Below are positions 8,609 to 17,524 of a DNA stretch of 64,000 nt, piece by piece; within the stretch, counting starts at the first letter, position 1, and the number at the start of each line of letters is the position of its first letter. The notes beneath the pieces are model-generated. The model saw only the letters and a program-made list of their open reading frames with translations, had not been told where the DNA came from and did not search any database. The DNA is from Promethearchaeota archaeon (GTDB lineage: Archaea > Asgardarchaeota > Thorarchaeia > Thorarchaeales > Thorarchaeaceae), in NCBI GenBank assembly GCA_014728035.1, contig WJMJ01000059.1, positions 124,001 to 188,000 on the forward strand. Reading direction: 5' to 3'. The position numbers were made by a program, and so were the translations under genes.

Positions 8609-8682
8609 TTTTCACACCAGTTATCCTTTGATTTCAACAATCGACTGAGTTAAAAAATGCTCGGTCTGTTTGTATTAATGCA

Positions 8683-10692
8683 ATGAAGCAGTCAATGAGC
8701 AACTCGGATATCAGATTGATACTACCAGAAATTACTCGGATAGCTAATGGTGCGTTTATCAAAAATGTATATCAGTATTCAGAAGTATTTGTACTGAAAC
8801 TCTATCAGCCTGGTTTGGGAACATATCAACTTTTAATTGAACCAGGAAAAAGGGTACATTTGACAGAGTTTCGAAGAAAGGCACCAAGGATACCTCCACA
8901 ATTCTGTACGGTATTGCGAAAATATGTCCGAGACCGACGTATTCTTTCAATTCAACAGCATGAACTTGATCGAATTATCACTATTGAAATTGGAGATGAA
9001 GACGAATCCCACAAGCTTGTTGCAGAATTATTTGGACGGGGGAATCTTTTGCTACTTGATAACGATGATATCATCTTTACTGCTCTCCACTACAAGAAGA
9101 TGAGAGACCGTGATATAATTCCAAAGGCCAAATATGAATTTCCACCGCAACGAGGACTGGATATATTGGACTTGGATACAGAGGATTTGGAATCTATAAT
9201 TCTGGATTCTAATGCTAATCTCGTGAGAACTCTTGCAAGCAGACTTAATCTGGACTCTCTTAGTTGTGAAGAGATTTGCAAATTGGCTGACATCGAGTCA
9301 AAAACTAAGGCATCTAGTCTTAATGAAGAAAAAGTGAATGATCTTCGGATTGGGCTTGAACGATTCATCGACAAGCTTCGTGCAGGAATATCCGATCCAC
9401 GAGTAATTATAGATGATGAAGATGACGAGTCAATTTACTTGTCATTCGTGCCTTTTGAATACGAGATATATGACGACATGCCTTCAGAAACGTTTGAAAC
9501 CTACAGTCAAGCACTCGATGAATATTTCGGGTTATCTGGAGTTGAAGAAGAACAAGAAGAGATACTGGATGCTGCGGAAAAAGAGCGAAAACGTCTGCAA
9601 AGAATTATTGAAAAACAACAAGAAAGTATCGAACGTCTTGAGAGAAGAGCGGAGGTCTTACGAAGTGAGGGTGAGATGATATACAGTCATTTTCAAATAA
9701 TTCAAGAAATACTATCAACAATTGCTAAAGCACGCTCAGATGGAATAAGCTGGAACGAAATTTTATCAAGAATAGAAAAGGGCAAAAAACAGGGTATTGA
9801 ATCTACACAGCTGATCAAGGAGATAATTCCCTCACAAGCTAAGATTGTCCTTGAAATTAATGGGACAATGATAGAATTAGACATCAGAAAGTCTGTTCAA
9901 GATAATGCTGCATTAGCTTACGAGGCGGCAAAAAAAGCTGAACATAAAACGAAAGGGGCTAAAAAACAGATTGAGAAAACAAAAACAAAACTCGAAGAAA
10001 TTGATATTGATGAGCTTGAGCTGGAAACAGAGGTAAGAGCAGTTAAAATTAGAAAGAAGAAATGGTATGAAAAGTTTCGGTGGTTCAAATCATCTGAAGG
10101 GTATCTTGTTTTAGGCGGAAGAGATGCTAGAACAAATGAGCAGCTCGCAAAGAGACACATGACAGCTAACGACATATTTCTTCATGCTGCACTTCATGGG
10201 GCTCCTTATACTATTATCAAAGTTCTTGATGATCCTCCAAGTGATATAACATTGAGAGAAGCAGCTCAATTTGCAGTCACCTTTTCACGAGCATGGCAAG
10301 AAGGATTGACTAGTGGAGAGGCTTATTGGGTGAATCCTGAACAAGTTAGCTTTTCACCTCCAACTGGAGAATATCTCCCTTCTGGAGCGGTCATGATATA
10401 TGGAGAAAAGAATTACATTACAAGGTTGCCTCTTGAACTATGTGTAGGAGTAACTCTTGAAGAGGAATATGCAATCCCAATATCTGGACCTCCTTCTGCT
10501 GTTTCATCAAATACTGACTACTATGTAGGAGTGTTTCCAGGACAAATCAAAAAAGGACAACTCGTAAAAGATATCCGAAACGCGCTAATCAAGAAGATTC
10601 CAGAAGAATTTGGATATCTTGTAGCTCAAATTCCTCAAGAGGATATAATGAGATTATTACCTTCTGGGGGAGGAAGAATTGGTGAATTATAA
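8683..10692 (+). CDS. rqcH: NEMF/RqcH (NFACT) ribosome-associated quality control protein
   Basis: A 669-residue archaeal RqcH (Rqc2/NEMF/Tae2 family). It binds 50S subunits carrying stalled peptidyl-tRNA and promotes C-terminal tailing. The NFACT-N domain covers about residues 1-230, a long coiled coil lies at about 290-460 (EKERKRLQRII and KKAEHKTKGAKKQ), and the NFACT-R domain (SSEGYLVLGGRDA, then the HMTANDIFLHAALHGAP stretch) follows from about 465. Length is normal. A TTAAAAAA box at 8650-8657 is centred about 29 bases before the ATG, consistent with a leaderless transcript; ATG 8695 is an in-frame alternative. The same A/T element may serve the divergent EMC6-like gene. Confidence 0.93.
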   Translation: MKQSMSNSDIRLILPEITRIANGAFIKNVYQYSEVFVLKLYQPGLGTYQLLIEPGKRVHLTEFRRKAPRIPPQFCTVLRKYVRDRRILSIQQHELDRIITIEIGDEDESHKLVAELFGRGNLLLLDNDDIIFTALHYKKMRDRDIIPKAKYEFPPQRGLDILDLDTEDLESIILDSNANLVRTLASRLNLDSLSCEEICKLADIESKTKASSLNEEKVNDLRIGLERFIDKLRAGISDPRVIIDDEDDESIYLSFVPFEYEIYDDMPSETFETYSQALDEYFGLSGVEEEQEEILDAAEKERKRLQRIIEKQQESIERLERRAEVLRSEGEMIYSHFQIIQEILSTIAKARSDGISWNEILSRIEKGKKQGIESTQLIKEIIPSQAKIVLEINGTMIELDIRKSVQDNAALAYEAAKKAEHKTKGAKKQIEKTKTKLEEIDIDELELETEVRAVKIRKKKWYEKFRWFKSSEGYLVLGGRDARTNEQLAKRHMTANDIFLHAALHGAPYTIIKVLDDPPSDITLREAAQFAVTFSRAWQEGLTSGEAYWVNPEQVSFSPPTGEYLPSGAVMIYGEKNYITRLPLELCVGVTLEEEYAIPISGPPSAVSSNTDYYVGVFPGQIKKGQLVKDIRNALIKKIPEEFGYLVAQIPQEDIMRLLPSGGGRIGEL

Positions 10693-10826
10693 CGTATGTA
10701 GTGAACTGATGCGCAACTTCCCAGCACAGACACATTTAAGAATGTACAAACGATTTCTTGATTTGGAAACGCTCCCTATTATTGAGGAGCGAATTACCAA
10801 TTTCTCTAATATTTGAGGAAAATCCC

Positions 10827-11393
10827 ATGTCCGACGCTTCACATTCCATGTCTATTCGAGACATCATGACGGTCAAAGTAATAACCACACCACCTGATGC
10901 AACAGCATTCAAAGTTGCAGAGCTGATGGACAAAGTTGACATCGGATCAATTGTAATAGTCGATAACGGCCGTCCTGTTGGAATTGTTACAGAATCGGAT
11001 ATTGTAAGAAGAGTTATTGCAAAAGAAAAAGACCCCAAGACCGTAACTGCTAAGGAAATCATGACTTCTCCTTTGGTACATGTTGAACCTTCAACTGGAC
11101 TAACCACTGCAATGAGAGTGATGGCAAAGAGTAATATCCGAAGAGTAGCAGTACTAAAGAATGATAGTCTTGCAGGAATAGTGACATCAAGAGACATCTT
11201 AAAATGGTCACCTGAGCTAATTGACATTCTTGTCGAGTCGCTAAGACTTAGGAATGAACAAGCGACTAGAAGTCAAGAGGAAGAAGACGAGCTTGTTGCA
11301 TATGGTGGAGTCTGCGATAACTGTGGGGAATACTCAACAGATCTAGCGATGGATGATGGCAGATACCTTTGTTATGTATGTAGAGAGAAATGA
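10827..11393 (+). CDS. CBS-pair protein with C-terminal zinc ribbon
   Basis: 188 residues. Two CBS motifs (about 8-65 and 72-130) form one Bateman module, the fold that binds adenine nucleotides or SAM. The C-terminus is a CxxC...CxxC zinc ribbon (CDNCGEY and LCYVC). The chosen ATG has a GAGGA ribosome site 7 bases upstream. An earlier in-frame ATG at 10758 would add 23 hydrophobic/basic residues without a ribosome site and is rejected. A 6-bp hairpin (10770-10791) lies in the leader and a TTTAAG box near 10735. The CBS-plus-ribbon layout suggests an energy-sensing regulator; the target is unknown. A second CBS gene follows. Confidence 0.85.
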   Translation: MSDASHSMSIRDIMTVKVITTPPDATAFKVAELMDKVDIGSIVIVDNGRPVGIVTESDIVRRVIAKEKDPKTVTAKEIMTSPLVHVEPSTGLTTAMRVMAKSNIRRVAVLKNDSLAGIVTSRDILKWSPELIDILVESLRLRNEQATRSQEEEDELVAYGGVCDNCGEYSTDLAMDDGRYLCYVCREK

Positions 11394-11409
11394 TTAGATT
11401 ATGATGAAA

Positions 11410-11427
11410 GTACGCTGTTCAGCGTAC
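11410..11427. repeat. 7-bp hairpin between two CBS genes
   Basis: GTACGCT-gttc-AGCGTAC is a perfect inverted repeat in the 53-base gap between the two CBS-protein genes, just before the ribosome site of the second. With no T-run it is not an obvious terminator; it could be an mRNA processing or attenuation element, or an operator. Confidence 0.35.
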
Positions 11428-11446
11428 AAAATTCGGAGGCCTGAAT

Positions 11447-12262
11447 TTGGAAGTAAGCGCGATAATGTCAGAACCAGTTACAATCGATAAAGACCAGAGA
11501 CTATCCTATGCTTTAGACCTTCTTGACAAGAAAGGTGCGGACAGATTGATTGTCACTGAAGATAATGAGCTCAAGGGCATTCTTACCTATGCAGATATAG
11601 CTGACCGTTTGGGTGTAAGCAAAGTAGTTGCAGTATCCATTGGGCGACTGCACGTTTCAAGTGCAATGACAGATACCGTGATAACAGTATCACCTGATGA
11701 TGACATCACTGATGTTGCTCAATTGATGATAAACCGAGGAATGAGTGGATGTCCAGTCGTTGATAATAGTGGAGAACTAGTTGGAGTAATTACCAAGCGA
11801 GAGCTAAGTGTTTTAGTTAAAAAGTTCGACAAAGTAAAAGTGTCCGAACTTATGACTGATGAAGGACTAATTGTTGTCAGCCCAGTAGAACGGCTCATCA
11901 AAGCAAGGGCAGAACTTCTTGATGCTGGAGTGTCTGGGTTACCAGTCACTGATGGTGGAAGGGTATTAGGACTGCTCACTGAGAGAATGGTGGCTGAAGC
12001 AATGGCAAGATTTAGCGTCGAAGTACCAGATAAACATAGAGCGAATCAAGTCAGACAAATACGGGTGGTAGATGCTATGTTACAACAACCACCACTCACA
12101 AAACCCGATGAATCCCTTGCAGATGCAGTCGAAAAGATGCTTGAAGCAAATCTCAATATTCTACCAGTTGTTGCTGAAGGAAATAGATTGGTGGGCATAA
12201 TCAGCGCTACGGACCTTACTCGATTTGTAGCTAACAAATTCAAAGTTCTGAGTGAAGAGTAG
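11447..12262 (+). CDS. Protein with four CBS domains
   Basis: 271 residues made almost entirely of four CBS motifs (about 3-58, 67-125, 131-190, 206-265), that is, two Bateman modules with no attached enzyme domain. Each repeat shows the family signature of a V-x-x-[AL]-M start and a G-[IL]-[IL]-[TS]-x-x-D end. Such stand-alone proteins sense nucleotides (AMP/ATP or NAD-type ligands) and act on partner proteins. The start is a TTG with GGAGG 9 bases upstream; no ATG fits. It is in tandem with the CBS/zinc-ribbon gene, which suggests joint function or duplication. Confidence 0.87.
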   Translation: MEVSAIMSEPVTIDKDQRLSYALDLLDKKGADRLIVTEDNELKGILTYADIADRLGVSKVVAVSIGRLHVSSAMTDTVITVSPDDDITDVAQLMINRGMSGCPVVDNSGELVGVITKRELSVLVKKFDKVKVSELMTDEGLIVVSPVERLIKARAELLDAGVSGLPVTDGGRVLGLLTERMVAEAMARFSVEVPDKHRANQVRQIRVVDAMLQQPPLTKPDESLADAVEKMLEANLNILPVVAEGNRLVGIISATDLTRFVANKFKVLSEE

Positions 12263-12307
12263 TATGTATATGTGATTGTGACTAACATCAGACTAGGTGT
12301 TGGTCAC

Positions 12308-13621
12308 ATGTCCGCTGATTTAGTCCTCAAAAATGGACTTGTAATAGTTGAAGGAAAACCAGTGGTTCGTTCTGTTGCTATTTCCTCAGGAAAGATAGAT
12401 GGCATCTTCATTGGAAATGATGTGCCTTCAGGAAAAGAAACAATTGATTGTGATGGCAACTATATTCTTCCTGGTGCTATAGATATCCATGTTCATCTAC
12501 GGGACTTGTCTAGAGAAGATAAAGAGGATTTCTCCACGGGAACGAAAGCTGCCGCTGCTGGAGGAGTAACAACAGTACTTGATATGCCAAACTCTCAACC
12601 ACCAACATTGAGCTGGAACGCATTAAGAGAAAAAATCTCTAGAGCTAGAGAGCGTCGATATGTGAATATCGGATTCTATGGAGGAATCCCTTTCTCTATT
12701 GAAGATTTTGATACAGAAATGGTACCTCATATCCATGGTCTAAAGGTATATCCACATTCACCCCTTTTAGCTGAAGTGAAATTCACATCAAATCGTATTC
12801 GGGAATCAATGAAGCTTGCTAAGACTCATCGAATACCTCTTTTGTTTCATCCAGATGTTGCATCAACGGAAGATCAACCTGTTACTCATGATGAATTCTT
12901 CAAGCGGCATAGCTGTGAGAATGAAGTAGAATCAATTAGGAACTTTATTAGAATTAGAGAGCAAGTTGATTGTAGGCTTCATGTGTGTCATGTAAGCTGT
13001 GCAAAGTCAGCAGAATTAATTGCGGCAAATAGGGCGGAAAGCAGTCTAACTGCAGAAGTTACACCACATCATCTTTTACTTCAACGTGATAGCTTTAGTC
13101 ACCATAATGGGGTTGCTAAGATGCTTCCACCATTACGGACAAAAAACGACAATAATGAATTGTGGCAATATCTTCAAAGATGTGCTATTGACTGTGTTGC
13201 AACAGATCATGCACCTCATACTTGGGGCGAGAAATCAGCAAAGTTCAAGTATGCTCCATCGGGAATTTCCGGACTTGAAACAATGGTTCCGATACTTCTT
13301 ACGGAAGTATTTGATGGAAATCTTTCATGGGTCGAATATTTACGATATTGTTGCTCGGGCCCTGCTAGAATAATGCATCTTCGTGAAAAAGGAGTACTCA
13401 CAAAGGGGTATGATGCAGACATAGTTGTTATTGAGAAGGGAGAATGGAGAATTGAGGGGAAAGATTTCTACTCAAAATCCAAACTTACTCCTTTTGAGGG
13501 CAGAATTATAAAAGCGAAACCAATTCACACCATTGTACGTGGAGATGTTGTATATTCGCATGGAAACTTTCCGATTGGCCCCGGATATGCAGGTCATGTA
13601 CCTGTTGCTTCGATAATTTGA
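12308..13621 (+). CDS. pyrC: Dihydroorotase
   Basis: A metal-dependent amidohydrolase that closes N-carbamoyl-aspartate to dihydroorotate in pyrimidine synthesis. The TIM-barrel metal ligands are present: HVHLRD near the N-terminus, a Lys in LKVYPHS that is the carboxylated lysine position, a His in FHPD, VTPHHL and the Asp of TDHAPHT. The protein is 437 residues, normal for a type I enzyme. The ATG at 12308 has AGGTG 8 bases upstream and gives the usual family opening (SADLVLKNG); a GTG at 12272 would add 12 residues. No other pyrimidine genes are nearby. Allantoinase/hydantoinase relatives are possible but less likely. Confidence 0.87.
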   Translation: MSADLVLKNGLVIVEGKPVVRSVAISSGKIDGIFIGNDVPSGKETIDCDGNYILPGAIDIHVHLRDLSREDKEDFSTGTKAAAAGGVTTVLDMPNSQPPTLSWNALREKISRARERRYVNIGFYGGIPFSIEDFDTEMVPHIHGLKVYPHSPLLAEVKFTSNRIRESMKLAKTHRIPLLFHPDVASTEDQPVTHDEFFKRHSCENEVESIRNFIRIREQVDCRLHVCHVSCAKSAELIAANRAESSLTAEVTPHHLLLQRDSFSHHNGVAKMLPPLRTKNDNNELWQYLQRCAIDCVATDHAPHTWGEKSAKFKYAPSGISGLETMVPILLTEVFDGNLSWVEYLRYCCSGPARIMHLREKGVLTKGYDADIVVIEKGEWRIEGKDFYSKSKLTPFEGRIIKAKPIHTIVRGDVVYSHGNFPIGPGYAGHVPVASII

Positions 13622-13681
13622 AAAGACATGTCCGAAAGACATAATCGATTTCGAGTGTCTGAGTAAGTGAGTTGATGTATT

Positions 13682-14311
13682 GTGTATCATAAATACTCTG
13701 ATGAAGAAGGAAAATTTCTTGTTCAGTTAGCAAGAGAAACCATCGAGAAATATGTACGGGAAAGAAAAAAACTAGATGTTCCTAATACTGTTTCTGACAA
13801 ATTAAGAAGGCACTCTGGAGTATTTGTCACAATCAATAAACTCCAAGATAGCAAAGTAGCACTAAGAGGATGTATTGGAAGACCTTATCCGTCTGATCCC
13901 CTTGTGAGAGCCACCATTGACTCCGCGGTGGATGCGTCATCACGTGATCCTCGATTTAATCCGGTTTCAGAAAAAGAATTGGACTCGATAGTAGTAGAAT
14001 TATCAGTTTTAACACCACCTAAGAAGATTGACTACTCAAATCCGGATGATTTACCTGAGAAAATTGAGATTGGACGAGATGGCCTTATCGTAAGCAAAGG
14101 AATGCAAAAGGGATTGCTGTTACCTCAGGTTCCTGTTGAATATGGCTGGACCACAAAAGAATTCATTATTCATACTTGTCAAAAAGCAAGGCTCAGGCTA
14201 GATGCATGGAAGGACCCAAATGTAGAGTTCCATGCTTTTCAAGCTGAAATATTTGGTGAAAAATCCCCTAATGGCCCAATAATAAGAAACCCAGAACATC
14301 CTCGATGTTGA
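13682..14311 (+). CDS. AMMECR1-domain protein
   Basis: A 209-residue protein covering one AMMECR1 domain, a family conserved from archaea to humans. The invariant LRGCIG hexapeptide (about residues 58-63) is present, as is the VELSVLTPP segment. The exact biochemical role is uncertain; in archaea the domain is often a neighbour of MEMO-family or tRNA/redox genes. The start is a GTG; no better candidate exists. It is 12 bases from the nadC start and probably co-transcribed with it. Confidence 0.88.
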   Translation: MYHKYSDEEGKFLVQLARETIEKYVRERKKLDVPNTVSDKLRRHSGVFVTINKLQDSKVALRGCIGRPYPSDPLVRATIDSAVDASSRDPRFNPVSEKELDSIVVELSVLTPPKKIDYSNPDDLPEKIEIGRDGLIVSKGMQKGLLLPQVPVEYGWTTKEFIIHTCQKARLRLDAWKDPNVEFHAFQAEIFGEKSPNGPIIRNPEHPRC

Positions 14312-14323
14312 GGAGGAATGAAT

Positions 14324-15178
14324 ATGAAGTTACCACCATCAGTAATTAAAAGTTTGAAAGCCTTTTTAGAAGAAGACATTAGATCTGGAGACCTAACTAC
14401 GCAGTCAATGGGTCCTTTAAATGCTCCTGCTATCGGCACGATTCTTGCAAAAAGCAAAGCGATTCTTGCTGGAACAAAAGAGATTGCAGCAATTGCAGAT
14501 ATTTTTGATGTCAAGCACGAGATTCTCATATTCGAGGGGAATTGGGTTAGTGCAATCCAACCAGTCATGAGGCTTAGAGGTCATGCGGATACCCTTCTCT
14601 CCATTGAAAGAGTCTGTTTGAATATCATTCAGAGGATGAGTGGTATTGCCACAAAAGCTTATAGAATGTCTTCAGCGGCAAAAAAGGCGAATCCAAAAGT
14701 GCGAGTGGCGGCAACTAGAAAAACAACTCCTGGATTTCGATATTTTGAGAAGCGAGCTGTACAAATTGGTGGGGCTGACCCACATCGTTATGCATTAGAT
14801 GATATGGTTCTCATAAAAAACAACCATATTGCAGTTATGGGTGGTGTTTCGCAAGCTATCCGTGCTGCAAAGGAATATGTATCATTCTCAAAGAAAATTT
14901 CGTGTGAGGTGCGAAGCATTCAGGAAGTCTTGAGTGCTGTACAAACGGGAGCTGATATTATCCTTCTTGATAACTTTGAGCCAGAACAAGTTGAGGAAGC
15001 TCACGAAATGCTTTCAGAGAAAGGGCTTCGAAGTAGAATTATCTTAGAGGCATCTGGTGGCATAAATGAATCTAACGTTGCAGATTATGCATCTGCGGGG
15101 GTTGATATAATATCATCAGGAGCTTTGACTCACTCATATGATTCTGCAGATTTCAGCATGAGTATTGCGTTAGAGTAA
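14324..15178 (+). CDS. nadC: Nicotinate-nucleotide pyrophosphorylase (quinolinate phosphoribosyltransferase)
   Basis: This enzyme converts quinolinate and PRPP to nicotinate mononucleotide in de novo NAD synthesis. It has an N-terminal alpha/beta sandwich (EEDIRSGDLTTQ) and a C-terminal barrel with the substrate-binding ATRKTTPG, the HR of GGADPHRYAL, and KNNH (KDNH in many homologs). Length 284 is typical. An AGGAGG at 14311-14316 sits 7 bases before this ATG and only 1 base from an earlier in-frame ATG at 14318, so 14324 is preferred. nadA and nadB are not in the window. Confidence 0.88.
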   Translation: MKLPPSVIKSLKAFLEEDIRSGDLTTQSMGPLNAPAIGTILAKSKAILAGTKEIAAIADIFDVKHEILIFEGNWVSAIQPVMRLRGHADTLLSIERVCLNIIQRMSGIATKAYRMSSAAKKANPKVRVAATRKTTPGFRYFEKRAVQIGGADPHRYALDDMVLIKNNHIAVMGGVSQAIRAAKEYVSFSKKISCEVRSIQEVLSAVQTGADIILLDNFEPEQVEEAHEMLSEKGLRSRIILEASGGINESNVADYASAGVDIISSGALTHSYDSADFSMSIALE

Positions 15179-15200
15179 CTACCAAAATTGGTGTTATACT

Positions 15201-15359
15201 TTGAATGAAATTATCTGTCCAAAATGCAAAGAAAAAGACGTTAGAACAGATATGTATCTCAAAAAGACAGTGTCATATGAAGGAGAAACTCCAATATATT
15301 CCATTCCTTGTGTTTGTAGAAGTTGTGGACATGAATGGGATCAGGAGTTTAGAGAATAA
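15201..15359 (+). CDS. Small zinc-ribbon protein (52 aa)
   Basis: A TTG-started frame of 52 residues with two zinc knuckles: CPKC at residues 6-9 and a CVCRSCGHEW block near 40. Zinc ribbons of this size in archaea are often RNA polymerase- or translation-associated, but I cannot assign a family. It lies 22 bases after nadC on the same strand. The overlapping ATG frame lacks any motif and is rejected. Beyond its stop, 15360-15562 holds only the atpB promoter (TTTTTTAAC near 15500). Confidence 0.6.
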   Translation: MNEIICPKCKEKDVRTDMYLKKTVSYEGETPIYSIPCVCRSCGHEWDQEFRE

Positions 15360-15562
15360 GTATTCAGGAACGTTATTCTAAAATAGCAAAAATCGGAAAA
15401 TAGGATTGTGAGCGTGCCATTAATATCGATAATGGATATATCCCATTGATGATTATTTATCAAAAATATCCCTCTCTCTCATGGTATCGCTTCACAAATT
15501 TTTTAACTTGATATTCGATACTTGCTAAATGCGCGTTGATAACCTCGTTGGCGGTTTCTAAA

Positions 15563-16963
15563 ATGGTAAGAGAATCTTCTATTGTATATCGAACTGTAAC
15601 GGATGTGCGTGGTCCATTAGTCATTGTAGATAGCACACATAACGTGGCCTATAATGAAGTTGTTAAGATTCGAGCCCCTAATGAGGAACTTCTCACTGGT
15701 ACAGTTTTAGAAACTGGACGCGGCAGAGCAGTTATTCAGGTTTTTGAAGGTACAAGTGGATTAGATACAGACCTTACAGCTGTACGGTTTACTGGGGAAA
15801 CAATGAAACTTCCAGTATCAACAGAAATTCTTGGGCGTATTTTGGATGGCTCTGGGAATCCTTTAGATAAAGGTCCACCCTTAACAGCCGAAGACCACTG
15901 GGATATCTATGGGTCTCCAATAAATCCCTATGCACGACAATATCCTCGACAACCCATTCAAACTGGTTTATCTGTTATTGATGGTTTGAATACTCTGGTG
16001 CGAGGCCAAAAACTACCAATATTCTCTGGATCTGGTCTTCCCCATAACCGAGTTGCAGCTCAAATAGTACGACAAGCAAAGATTCCAGGAGAAGAAGGCG
16101 ATTTTGCTATTGTTTTTGCTGCAATGGGTATAACTGCCACCGAGGCTCAGTATTTTATGGAATCTTTTGAAGAAACTGGTGCACTTGAACACACTGCATT
16201 GTTTCTGAATCTTGCAAATGATCCTGCCATCGAACGGATTATCACACCTCGTGCAGCTTTGACTGCTGCTGAATATCTTGCATATGAATCAGATATGCAC
16301 GTGCTTGTCATTCTGACCGATATGACCAATTATGCAGAGGCACTTCGTGAGATAAGCGCTGCTCGGTCCGAAGTCCCTGGAAGGCGAGGTTATCCTGGCT
16401 ATCTATATACTGACCTGAGTCTTATCTATGAACGGGCTGGCAGAATCAATGGTAGAAAAGGAACCATTACACAGATGCCAATTCTATCTATGCCTCAGGA
16501 TGACATGACCCATCCAATTCCAGACCTTTCTGGATATATCACTGAAGGGCAGATGATTGTGAGTCGACCAATACACCGAAAAGGCATTTATCCTCCAATT
16601 GATCCAGGACCATCTCTAAGCCGACTTATGAAAGAAGGAATTGGTGAGGGTATGACTCGTTTCGATCACAAAGAAATTCAAGCTCAACTATACTATGGCT
16701 ATTCTGAAGGTCGAGACCTTCGAGACCTTGTAGCTGTTGTGGGATCTGAAGCACTAACCGATCGGGATCAAAAATATTTGCGATTTGCAGATCGATTCGA
16801 AAGCGAGTTCATAAACCAGGGCGAATTTGAAGATAGATCATTCGAGACTACTCTTGATATCGGATGGAACCTCCTAAGTGAGTTTCCTGAACGTGAGCTT
16901 AAACGATGTGACCCTTCTACCATACAATGGGCAAAAGAACGTGGTGTCTACAAGATTCTCTAA
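15563..16963 (+). CDS. atpB: A/V-type ATP synthase subunit B
   Basis: The non-catalytic regulatory subunit of the archaeal A/V-type rotary ATPase head; 466 residues from the chosen ATG. Visible marks are the N-terminal barrel opening ([13 protein letters not shown]), the degenerate P-loop SGSGLPHN in place of GxxxxGKT, and [11 protein letters not shown]. An upstream in-frame TTG (15536) would add nine residues; the ATG fits the family start and has GGCGGT 7 bases upstream. Other archaea carry atpB inside an atp operon next to atpA; here the neighbours are a zinc-ribbon gene and, converging, an ArcS-like gene, so the operon is broken up. Confidence 0.93.
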   Translation: MVRESSIVYRTVTDVRGPLVIVDSTHNVAYNEVVKIRAPNEELLTGTVLETGRGRAVIQVFEGTSGLDTDLTAVRFTGETMKLPVSTEILGRILDGSGNPLDKGPPLTAEDHWDIYGSPINPYARQYPRQPIQTGLSVIDGLNTLVRGQKLPIFSGSGLPHNRVAAQIVRQAKIPGEEGDFAIVFAAMGITATEAQYFMESFEETGALEHTALFLNLANDPAIERIITPRAALTAAEYLAYESDMHVLVILTDMTNYAEALREISAARSEVPGRRGYPGYLYTDLSLIYERAGRINGRKGTITQMPILSMPQDDMTHPIPDLSGYITEGQMIVSRPIHRKGIYPPIDPGPSLSRLMKEGIGEGMTRFDHKEIQAQLYYGYSEGRDLRDLVAVVGSEALTDRDQKYLRFADRFESEFINQGEFEDRSFETTLDIGWNLLSEFPERELKRCDPSTIQWAKERGVYKIL

Positions 16964-17484
16964 CCGCTCTGATTAAGTGACTCCTCCAATTTTTGGATGA
17001 AAAACCATCGAGTAGCTTGTGAGTAAGCATACCCATCTAGATTAACTAGATTACCAAAGACCTTTTTCCAAGCTTTCCAGAGAATCAGAAGGTGGTGATG
17101 GGGCAGCATGAAATAACAATTCAATTCATTTAGTCTTTTTAGTGAAAGAAACTGGCCTAGTCTTGCTGTAAATTTATCTGCTTCACCTTCAATTTTCCAT
17201 AGCGCCATAGGTGGATAGTCGTAATGTGGATAATCAAATCTGTCATAGGGAATTATGGTCATTGGTTCTGAGATTATGAGAATCTGCGCTTTTTCCTCAA
17301 ACCTGTGAAACATTTGCTTATGGCTGTGTGATTGCTGTATTGGCTTCTTTTTCGAACATGGGACAAAGAGAATTGGTTTTCCATTTGGTTTCCATGTTTC
17401 AAGAACCGATTGTGTGAATTCAGTTACTTCAGCGTTATCAAATCGATGCGTCACTCTACTAACAACTGATGTTTGAACTCTCAT
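16960..17484 (-). CDS. ArcS-core-like (DUF5591-type) protein
   Basis: 174 residues resembling the core domain of archaeosine synthase ArcS, which amidates preQ0 in tRNA. Key matches are the PCSKKKP motif (42-48; PCSxxKP in ArcS), the following SHSHKQMF, and a segment reading [11 protein letters not shown] then YPHYDYPP, which parallels the TSPLGLVPRE then YP..YDIP of ArcS. It lacks the TGT-like and PUA domains of full ArcS (over 500 aa), as do the short ArcS2 proteins linked to DNA modification. Its stop overlaps that of atpB by 3 bases. The DpdA-like gene lies 40 bases upstream on the same strand, so the pair is likely one unit. Confidence 0.6.
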   Translation of the reverse strand: MRVQTSVVSRVTHRFDNAEVTEFTQSVLETWKPNGKPILFVPCSKKKPIQQSHSHKQMFHRFEEKAQILIISEPMTIIPYDRFDYPHYDYPPMALWKIEGEADKFTARLGQFLSLKRLNELNCYFMLPHHHLLILWKAWKKVFGNLVNLDGYAYSQATRWFFIQKLEESLNQSG

Positions 17485-17524
17485 ATCTGTAATTTATGCC
17501 AATGATATCTTATGTATTGTGTGA

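Noticed and set aside
10758..10826. N-terminal extension of the CBS/zinc-ribbon protein
   Set aside because: No ribosome site, overlaps a leader hairpin, and the downstream ATG has GAGGA at good spacing.
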